From Geopseudomonas sagittaria (GTDB taxonomy: Bacteria; Pseudomonadota; Gammaproteobacteria; Pseudomonadales; Pseudomonadaceae): a stretch of 64,000 bases of DNA. The notes beneath the pieces are model-generated. The model worked only from the letters and a program-made list of their open reading frames with translations, was not told where the DNA came from and ran no database searches. Made by a program: the position numbers and the translations under genes. Positions 56,806 to 64,000 of this stretch are shown here, piece after piece (the first letter of the stretch is position 1; every line of letters begins with the position of its first letter). Location of the stretch: positions 1 through 64,000 of the forward strand of contig NZ_FOXM01000010.1 in assembly GCF_900115715.1 (NCBI RefSeq). Direction: 5' to 3'.

Positions 56806-58587
56806 TCAGCCGATGGTCAGCAGGGTTTCGCCCACTGCCACGGCATCGCCGACCTTGACGTTGACGCTGCCGACTTGGCCAGCACGGAAGGCGCGAATCT
56901 CGGTCTCCATCTTCATCGCCTCGAGGATGATCACGATCTGACCCTCCTCCACCGCTTCGCCCGGCTGCACCAGCACCTTGAAGATGTTGCCGGCCAGCGG
57001 CGCATTCTGCGGCTCGCCCGCCCCGGCCGGAGCCGCAGCTGCAGCCAGCGCCGCCGGTGCCGCCGCGCCGCCGAGTGGCTTGATGCCCTCGATGTCGCCG
57101 CCTTCATTGACCTGCACCACGAAGGACTTGCCGCTGACTTCGACGGTATACACCTCGGGCTTGCCGGCCTCGCGCGGCGCGCTTTCCTTGCCGTTCGGCG
57201 CCGGTTCGAAGGCCGCCGGATTGCCGCGGTTCTCCAGGAACTTCAGGCCGATCTGCGGGAACAGCGCATAGGTCAGCACGTCGTCGATCGCGTCGGCGGC
57301 CAGCTTGAAGCCCTTGTCGCTGGCCAGTTGCTTGAGTTCGGCGGTGAGCTTGTCCATCTCCGCCTCGAGCAGGTCGGCCGGACGGCAGGTGACCGGGTCC
57401 TCGCCGCACAGCACGCGGGCCTGCAGCTCCTCGTTGAACGGTGCCGGCGCCGCGCCGTACTCACCCTTGAGCACGCCGGCAGTTTCCTTGGTGATCGACT
57501 TGTAGCGCTCGCCGGTGAGCACGTTGATCACCGCCTGGGTACCAACGATCTGCGAGGTCGGGGTCACCAGCGGAATGAAGCCGAGGTCTTCGCGCACCCG
57601 CGGGATCTCCGCCAGCACCTGGTCGAACTTGTCCTGGGCACCCTGTTCCTTGAGCTGGCTCTCCATGTTGGTGAGCATGCCGCCCGGCACCTGGGCGACC
57701 AGGATGCGCGAATCGACGCCCTTGAGGTTGCCCTCGAACTTCGCGTACTTCTTGCGCACTTCGCGGAAGTAGGCGGCGACCTCTTCGAGCAGCTCGAGGT
57801 TGAGGCCGGTATCGCGCTCGGTGCCCTGGAAGATGGCCACCACCGACTCGGTCGGCGAATGGCCGTAGGTCATCGACAGCGAGGAGATGGCCGTATCGAC
57901 GTTGTCGATCCCCGCCTCCACCGCCTTGACGATGGCTGCGGTGGACAGGCCCGCCGTGGCGTGGCACTGCATGTGGATCGGAATCGACAGGCTGGCCTTC
58001 AGGCGCGACACCAGCTCGAAGGCGACATAGGGATTGAGGATGCCGGCCATGTCCTTGATCGCCACGGAGTCGGCGCCCATGTCCTCAATCTGCTTGGCCA
58101 GGTCGACCCACATCTCCAGGGTGTGCACCGGGCTGGTGGTGTAGGAAATGGTGCCCTGGGCATGCTTGCCGACATTCTTGACGGCCTGCAGCGCGCGCGC
58201 CAGGTTGCGCGGATCGTTCATCGCGTCGAACACGCGGAACACGTCGACGCCATTGAACGCCGCACGCTCAACGAACTTGTCCACCACGTCATCGGCGTAG
58301 TGACGGTAGCCCAGCAGGTTCTGCCCGCGCAGCAGCATCTGCTGCGGCGTCTTCGGCATGGCCTTCTTCAGCGCACGAATGCGTTCCCACGGATCTTCGC
58401 CGAGATAGCGGATGCAGGCGTCGAAGGTGGCGCCGCCCCAGGACTCCAGCGACCAGAAGCCGACCTGATCGAGCTTGGGCGCGATCGGCAGCATGTCCTC
58501 GAGGCGCAGACGGGTGGCGAGGATGGACTGGTGCGCGTCACGCAGCACCACATCGGTAATGCCGAGCGGCTTTTTCACGTCAGTCAT
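56806..58587 (-). CDS. oadA: Oxaloacetate decarboxylase alpha / carboxyltransferase-biotin subunit
   Basis: 593 residues: carboxyltransferase barrel ([29 protein letters not shown]), a linker with Ala/Pro repeats, and a C-terminal biotinyl domain with EAMKMET (biotinylated Lys about 559). Pseudomonads use a similar pair as pyruvate carboxylase subunit B; here neighbours oadB and a small oadG-like gene favour the Na+ pump. Confidence 0.92.
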   Translation of the reverse strand: MTDVKKPLGITDVVLRDAHQSILATRLRLEDMLPIAPKLDQVGFWSLESWGGATFDACIRYLGEDPWERIRALKKAMPKTPQQMLLRGQNLLGYRHYADDVVDKFVERAAFNGVDVFRVFDAMNDPRNLARALQAVKNVGKHAQGTISYTTSPVHTLEMWVDLAKQIEDMGADSVAIKDMAGILNPYVAFELVSRLKASLSIPIHMQCHATAGLSTAAIVKAVEAGIDNVDTAISSLSMTYGHSPTESVVAIFQGTERDTGLNLELLEEVAAYFREVRKKYAKFEGNLKGVDSRILVAQVPGGMLTNMESQLKEQGAQDKFDQVLAEIPRVREDLGFIPLVTPTSQIVGTQAVINVLTGERYKSITKETAGVLKGEYGAAPAPFNEELQARVLCGEDPVTCRPADLLEAEMDKLTAELKQLASDKGFKLAADAIDDVLTYALFPQIGLKFLENRGNPAAFEPAPNGKESAPREAGKPEVYTVEVSGKSFVVQVNEGGDIEGIKPLGGAAAPAALAAAAAPAGAGEPQNAPLAGNIFKVLVQPGEAVEEGQIVIILEAMKMETEIRAFRAGQVGSVNVKVGDAVAVGETLLTIG

Positions 58588-58620
58588 GACGACATGACTC
58601 CTTGAGCAATGACTCGTGAT

Positions 58621-58878
58621 TCAACCGCGGCGGGCGCGGTGCTGATGGATGGCGGCCTGGATCGCGGCCAGCAGTTCGGCATCCGGCTGTGGCGCCGGCG
58701 CGGGCTGCGACCGGACCGTGCGGGCAGCGGCAGGCTGCGGCACGGCAGGAGCAAGCCGGGTGATCAGCCACGACATCACGCGGATGGCGCCGATCAGAAG
58801 GACGAGGAAGGCAAACACGAAACCCATGCCGAACAGCATGAGTTCAACGCCTTCCATAAGCAGTTGGCCCGAGGTCAT
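58621..58878 (-). CDS. OadG-like gamma subunit
   Basis: 85 residues: one N-terminal membrane helix (about 8-38, MLFGMGFVFAFLVLLIG) and a Pro/Ala/Gln-rich tail ending HQHRARRG. This is the layout of the OadG gamma subunit, which anchors the complex. ATG at 58878 gives MTSGQLLMEGVELM; the upstream in-frame start is rejected. First gene of the oad operon. Confidence 0.8.
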   Translation of the reverse strand: MTSGQLLMEGVELMLFGMGFVFAFLVLLIGAIRVMSWLITRLAPAVPQPAAARTVRSQPAPAPQPDAELLAAIQAAIHQHRARRG

Positions 58879-59044
58879 GTAGGCTCTGACTCCCTGAAAC
58901 TGGCAGTTCGTTGTTGGAATGGAAGATCCGCGCACACGCGGACCGGACAAAACCCACCGAACTTACCGGGAAAAGCGCCCTCGGACAATAGTCTGATTGA
59001 CCGTCGCCTGCCCAGGCGATCCATGCAGGGGCGCGACACTGGAG

Positions 59045-60487
59045 CTACATCAGGAACAGCGTGGCCAGACCGAGGAAGATGAAGAAGCCGCCACTGTCGG
59101 TGACCGCGGTGATCATCACGCTGGCCCCCATCGCCGGGTCGCGCCCCAGACGCAGCAGGGTCATGGGAATCAGCACGCCCATCAGCGCGGCCAGCAACAG
59201 GTTGAGGGTCATCGCCGCGGTCATCACCGCGCCCAGCGACCAGCTGCCGTACAGGTACCAAGCCACTGCACCGATCACCCCGCCCCACACCAGGCCGTTG
59301 ATCAGACCGACCCCCAGCTCCTTGCGCAACAGGCGCATGGTGTTGCCGGTACCCACCTGATCCAGCGCCATGGCACGCACGATCATGGTGATCGTCTGGT
59401 TGCCGGAGTTGCCGCCGATGCCGGCGACGATCGGCATCAGCGCGGCCAGCGCCACCAGCTTCTCGATCGAACCCTCGAACAGGCCGATCACCCGCGAGGC
59501 CAGGAAGGCGGTGATCAGGTTGACCGCCAGCCAGGCCCAGCGGTTGCGCAGCGACTTCCACACCGAGGCGAAGATGTCTTCCTCCTCGCGCAGACCCGCC
59601 ATGTTCAACACTTCGTTCTCGCTTTCCTCGCGGATCAGGTCGACCATCTCGTCGATGGTCAGACGACCGATCAGCTTGTCGTTCTTGTCCACCACCGGCG
59701 CGGAAATCAGGTCGTAGCGCTCGAACGCCTGGGCCGCATCGTAGGCATCCTCGTCGGGATGGAAGGTCACCGGATCGGTGGCCATCACCTCGGCCACCTT
59801 CTTGTCCGGATCGTTGACCAGCAGGCGCTTGACCGGCAGCACGCCCTGCAAGACGCCGTCGTAGTCGACCACGAACAGCTTGTCGGTATGCCCGGGCAAC
59901 TCCTTGAGTCGGCGCAGGTAGCGCAACACCACCTCGAGGCTGACGTCGTCGCGGATGGTGACCATCTCGAAGTCCATCAGCGCACCGATCTGGTCCTCCT
60001 CGTAGGACAGCGCCGAGCGCACCCGCTCGCGCTGCTGCGCATCGAGGGACTCCATCAGCTCGTGGACCACGTCGCGCGGCAGCTCCGGCGCCAGGTCGGC
60101 CAGCTCGTCGGCGTCGAGGTCGCGGGTGGCGGCGAGAATCTCGTGATCGTCCATGTCGGCGATCAGCGTCTCGCGCACCGCATCGGAGACTTCGAGGAGG
60201 ATGTCGCCGTCGCGCTCGGCCTTGACCAGCTGCCAGACGGTCAGACGGTCGTCGAGCGGCAAGGCTTCGAGGATATGGGCGATGTCGGCGGGGTGGAGAT
60301 CGTCGAGCTTGCGCTGCAACACGGCCAGATTCTGGCGGTGCACCAGACTCTCCACCAGCTCCTGGTGGTCGCCCTCCTGACGCTGGGCCAGCTGCTCGAC
60401 CAGCTTGTGCCGGTGCAACAGCTCGATCACCAGAGCCAGGCGCTCCTGCAAGCTTTCCTGCGGCTTTTTAACTTCGGCTTCGGTCAT
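59045..60487 (-). CDS. mgtE: MgtE magnesium transporter
   Basis: 480 residues: N-domain (about 30-145), two CBS domains (about 150-275) and five transmembrane helices (about 310-480) with GIGGNSGNQ and PMTLLRLGRDPA motifs. Cytosolic domains gate the channel by Mg2+. No YkoK/M-box riboswitch is visible upstream. Confidence 0.95.
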   Translation of the reverse strand: MTEAEVKKPQESLQERLALVIELLHRHKLVEQLAQRQEGDHQELVESLVHRQNLAVLQRKLDDLHPADIAHILEALPLDDRLTVWQLVKAERDGDILLEVSDAVRETLIADMDDHEILAATRDLDADELADLAPELPRDVVHELMESLDAQQRERVRSALSYEEDQIGALMDFEMVTIRDDVSLEVVLRYLRRLKELPGHTDKLFVVDYDGVLQGVLPVKRLLVNDPDKKVAEVMATDPVTFHPDEDAYDAAQAFERYDLISAPVVDKNDKLIGRLTIDEMVDLIREESENEVLNMAGLREEEDIFASVWKSLRNRWAWLAVNLITAFLASRVIGLFEGSIEKLVALAALMPIVAGIGGNSGNQTITMIVRAMALDQVGTGNTMRLLRKELGVGLINGLVWGGVIGAVAWYLYGSWSLGAVMTAAMTLNLLLAALMGVLIPMTLLRLGRDPAMGASVMITAVTDSGGFFIFLGLATLFLM

Positions 60488-60777
60488 GATGGCGCACTCC
60501 CTGTCCCCCAGTGGCGGGACGCGCACCGGAGGCGATCAATCTTTCAAGATGCAGACGAACAATCGCGGTTCGCTATGACTACTGGGTAATTCCATGGCTG
60601 GATGTCCACACAACCCGCTGGGGGCAGATAAGCGCAATGTTAGCATTTGCCTGCTGCCGCACGAGCAACAAATCTCTGCCGGAATCGCCGGCCAACGCTG
60701 CCACGGCGAGCACGCGAAACGCGCATGACTCGCCAGCCGAGCCACCGGAAAAGCCGGGGCTCGCCAAAAAAAAGGCA
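60488..60777. other. Region between mgtE and tRNA terminator (290 bp)
   Basis: No gene. The mgtE promoter must lie here. Short open frames in both directions have no support. Confidence 0.45.
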
Positions 60778-60811
60778 AAAAAAAGGCCTGCATCGCTGCA
60801 GGCCTTTTTCG
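60778..60811 (-). terminator. Terminator of the tRNA-Arg pair
   Basis: Minus strand AAAAAGGCCTGCA-GCGA-TGCAGGCCTTTTTTTT: strong stem and T-run, just after the first tRNA-Arg(ACG). Confidence 0.93.
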
Positions 60812-60814
60812 ATA

Positions 60815-60891
60815 TGGTGCACTCAGGAGGATTCGAACCTCCGACCGCCCGGTTCGTAGCCGGGTACTCTATCCAGCTGAGCTATGAGTGC
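60815..60891 (-). tRNA. tRNA-Arg (anticodon ACG), copy 1
   Basis: 77 bases, CCA encoded. Anticodon loop CTACGAA on CCCGG/CCGGG stem; acceptor GCACTCA pairs with TGAGTGC. Same sequence as copy 2. Confidence 0.97.
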
Positions 60892-60956
60892 GATTGTGAT
60901 GTTTAGCCAGATCACCTCTGGATTGACCCTGAAGCCTTGGCTGCAGGGTCGAATAA

Positions 60957-61033
60957 TGGTGCACTCAGGAGGATTCGAACCTCCGACCGCCCGGTTCGTA
61001 GCCGGGTACTCTATCCAGCTGAGCTATGAGTGC
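60957..61033 (-). tRNA. tRNA-Arg (anticodon ACG), copy 2
   Basis: 77 bases, identical to copy 1 across the whole gene; 65 bases separate the two copies. Transcribed before copy 1. Confidence 0.97.
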
Positions 61034-61138
61034 ACTGGGTGGTGCGCATTATAGGCTCTGTCTTTCGACAGTCAAGATGTTTTTGCTATACGATTCAATC
61101 ACTTACGCAATCGAACAACATCTCTACCGGTAATGTTT

Positions 61139-61231
<93 letters not shown>

Positions 61232-61304
61232 GCAACACGGGGCGTACTATACCCAAGCAAACCCCGCTTTGCAAAGCCCTGATTCGCTAAAAAGCGAAAA
61301 AAAA

Positions 61305-61490
61305 TCAATGGCTTGGTTCTTCGTCCTTCTCTTTCTGGATGCGCTGGTAGATTTCCTCGCGGTGCACGGCGACTTCCTTCGGGGCATTGACACCGATGCG
61401 CACCTGATTGCCCTTCACTCCCAGCACGGTCACAGTGACATCGTCACCGACCATCAGGGTCTCTCCAACCCGGCGAGTCAGAATAAGCAT
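61305..61490 (-). CDS. rsmA: CsrA/RsmA translational regulator
   Basis: 61 residues starting [17 protein letters not shown], the invariant CsrA/RsmA N-terminus with Leu4 and Arg44-region contacts ([10 protein letters not shown]). Binds GGA-containing leaders and represses stationary-phase and alginate functions in pseudomonads and Azotobacter. Sits between lysC and tRNA-Ser as in Pseudomonas. Confidence 0.97.
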   Translation of the reverse strand: MLILTRRVGETLMVGDDVTVTVLGVKGNQVRIGVNAPKEVAVHREEIYQRIQKEKDEEPSH

Positions 61491-61634
61491 TCCTTTTCTC
61501 CTTGTACCTGTTTCAGGACAGCTGTCTGCAAGATAAAAAAACGACCACAACCGGCAAGCTCGAAACCTGCCGGCTATGGCCCAAGTATTGACCAGTGCCG
61601 CCAGAATAAAAGCCGGCGGCCCAACCAAAAACGA

Positions 61635-61662
61635 CAAAAGGCGCGGAAGTCCGCGCCTTTTG
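61635..61662 (-). terminator. Terminator of lysC
   Basis: CAAAAGGCGCGG-AAGT-CCGCGCCTTTTG; perfect 12-bp stem, four T's. Confidence 0.85.
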
Positions 61663-61673
61663 CTCGGGAAACG

Positions 61674-62909
61674 TCACTCGGCCTGACGGACCGGCGCGTC
61701 CAGATCGAAAGCGGTATGCAGGGCACGCACGGCCAGCTCGAGGTACTTCTCCTCGACGACCACGCTGACCTTGATTTCCGAGGTGGAGATCATCTGGATG
61801 TTGATGTTCTCCTTGGCCAGGGCTTCGAACATGCGGCTGGCCACGCCGGCGTGGGAGCGCATGCCGACGCCGACGATGGACACCTTGGCGATGTCGGTGT
61901 CGCCCGACACTTCGCGCGCCCCCATGGCATCGGCGGTCTGCTTGAGCACGCCCAGCGCCTTGTCGTAGTCGTTGCGGTGCACGGTGAAGGTGAAGTCGGT
62001 GGTGTTATCGTGCGCCACGTTCTGCACGATCATGTCCACTTCCACGTTGGCCGCGCTGATCGGGCCGAGGATCTTGAACGCCACACCGGGGGTGTCCGGC
62101 ACGCCGCGAATGGTCAGCTTGGCTTCGTCGCGGTTGAAGGCGATGCCGGAGATGATCGGCTGTTCCATGGATTCCTCTTCATCGATGGTAATGAGGGTAC
62201 CCGGACCCTCCTGGAAGCTGTGCAGCACGCGCAGCGGAACGTTGTACTTGCCGGCGAACTCCACCGAGCGGATCTGCAGCACCTTGGAGCCGAGGCTGGC
62301 CATTTCCAGCATCTCCTCGAAGGTGATCTTCTCCAGGCGCTGCGCCCGGGCCACCACGCGCGGGTCGGTGGTGTAGACGCCATCGACGTCGGTGTAGATC
62401 TGGCACTCGTCGGCTTTCAGCGCCGCCGCCAGGGCCACGCCGGTGGTGTCCGAGCCGCCACGACCGAGGGTGGTGATGTTGCCCTGCTCGTCGACACCCT
62501 GGAAGCCGGCGACCACCACCACGCGACCGGCCGCCAGCTCGCCACGCAGGCGCTGGTCGTCGATCTCGAGGATGCGCGCCTTGGTGTGCGCGCTGTCGGT
62601 GAGGATGCGCACCTGGTTGCCGGTGAAGGACACCGCCGGCACGCCGCGCTGAATCAGCGCCATGCTGAGCAGCCCGATGGTGACCTGCTCGCCGGTGGAG
62701 ATGATGGCGTCCAGCTCGCGCGGATCCGGCTGCGGCATGACCTGTTTGGCCAGCTCGATCAGACGGTTGGTCTCGCCACTCATGGCCGAGACCACGACCA
62801 CGATGTCATGTCCCGCCGCGCGGAACTTCTTCACCTTGTCGGCCACCTGCCCGATGCGCTCGACGCTGCCGACCGAGGTGCCACCGAATTTCTGTACGAT
62901 CAATGCCAT
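61674..62909 (-). CDS. lysC: Aspartate kinase
   Basis: 411 residues. N-terminal kinase domain begins MALIVQKFGGTSVGSVERI; two ACT domains follow (about 262-335 and 345-411; NINIQMISTSEIKVS). First step of the lysine/threonine/methionine route, feedback-controlled. ATG at 62909 is fixed by the family N-terminus. Confidence 0.97.
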   Translation of the reverse strand: MALIVQKFGGTSVGSVERIGQVADKVKKFRAAGHDIVVVVSAMSGETNRLIELAKQVMPQPDPRELDAIISTGEQVTIGLLSMALIQRGVPAVSFTGNQVRILTDSAHTKARILEIDDQRLRGELAAGRVVVVAGFQGVDEQGNITTLGRGGSDTTGVALAAALKADECQIYTDVDGVYTTDPRVVARAQRLEKITFEEMLEMASLGSKVLQIRSVEFAGKYNVPLRVLHSFQEGPGTLITIDEEESMEQPIISGIAFNRDEAKLTIRGVPDTPGVAFKILGPISAANVEVDMIVQNVAHDNTTDFTFTVHRNDYDKALGVLKQTADAMGAREVSGDTDIAKVSIVGVGMRSHAGVASRMFEALAKENINIQMISTSEIKVSVVVEEKYLELAVRALHTAFDLDAPVRQAE

Positions 62910-62970
62910 TTGGATGCCGCCTAAGCGCAAAAAAGTCGCCCATTAAACCCACCAGGCCTGCGCCTGCCAA

Positions 62971-62996
62971 GAGCCCGCCGGGCGCCGGGCGGGCTC
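62971..62996 (-). terminator. Possible terminator of alaS
   Basis: GAGCCCGCC(GGGCGCC)GGGCGGGCTC hairpin in the 102-base alaS-lysC gap; no T-run, so it may act as an attenuator. Confidence 0.45.
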
Positions 62997-63011
62997 GGTG
63001 ATGGGCGGTTG

Positions 63012-64000
<989 letters not shown>

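Noticed and set aside
60511-60906. Open frame across tRNA-Arg(ACG) copy 1
   Set aside because: Runs antisense through a tRNA gene and its terminator; not coding.
61282-61301. Terminator-like A/T hairpin after rsmA
   Set aside because: The A/T-run lies on the wrong side for the minus-strand rsmA message.

Overview
The window is a chromosomal segment of a free-living, nitrogen-fixing member of the Pseudomonadaceae, most like the Azotobacter group or a diazotrophic Pseudomonas. This rests on NifHDK sequences that match Azotobacter vinelandii almost residue for residue as I recall them, a NifL-NifA pair, an rnf1-nafY operon, an lrv gene, and housekeeping blocks (alaS-lysC-rsmA-tRNA-Ser-tRNA-Arg, dgt/yggL/dacB/rlmL/rmf/pyrD, amrZ) arranged as in Pseudomonas. 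No species call is possible from the sequence alone. Most of the DNA is GC-rich; the first 2.5 kb is visibly AT-richer.

Layout. (1) 1-2500: an IS4-type transposase fragment at the window edge, then three minus-strand genes (a T5orf172/GIY-YIG-like protein, a PD-(D/E)XK nuclease-like protein, an unknown), each followed by a sequence shaped like an integron attC site. This looks like a mobile gene-cassette array remnant abutting the nif cluster. (2) 2698-9068, minus strand: nifH-nifD-nifK-nifT-nifY-DUF6129-lrv, ended by a terminator. (3) 9069-9510: a divergent control region with two sigma-54 promoters and two NifA upstream activator sites, serving nifH on one side and a SIR2-like gene plus an unknown gene on the other. 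(4) 11.0-19.6 kb: non-nif genes (XRE regulator, ceramidase-like protein, Aas-like acyltransferase/acyl-ACP synthetase, MFS-acyltransferase fusion, Tat-exported aldo/keto reductase, membrane proteins, DUF2726 protein). (5) 19.8-27.9 kb, minus strand: rnfA-B-C-D-G-E-H followed by three tandem nafY paralogues and one short NifX-domain gene. (6) 27.9-35.4 kb, plus strand: nifL-nifA, then nifB-fdxN-nifO-nifQ-rhodanese-like-monothiol glutaredoxin. (7) 35.4-64 kb: core genes (CPA2 antiporter, OprD-type porin, ammonium transporter, c-di-GMP enzymes, dgt, yggL, dacB, rlmKL, rmf, pyrD, amrZ, oadAB(G)-like decarboxylase, mgtE, four tRNAs, csrA/rsmA, lysC, alaS).

How it works together. NifL senses redox/nitrogen state and restrains NifA; NifA with sigma-54 should fire nifH, the SIR2-like pair, rnf-nafY, nifB and, by its promoter sequence, nifLA itself. 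Rnf supplies low-potential electrons; NifB/FdxN/NifQ/NifO feed iron-molybdenum cofactor synthesis; the NafY/NifY/NifX-domain proteins would hold apo-nitrogenase or cofactor. nifENX, nifUSV and nifM are not in the window.

Most notable are the nafY triplication, the attC-like cassette array beside nif, the near-symmetrical divergent NifA control regions, a rhodanese-like protein lacking its catalytic cysteine, and a NifY with Ser in place of the cofactor-binding His of NafY.
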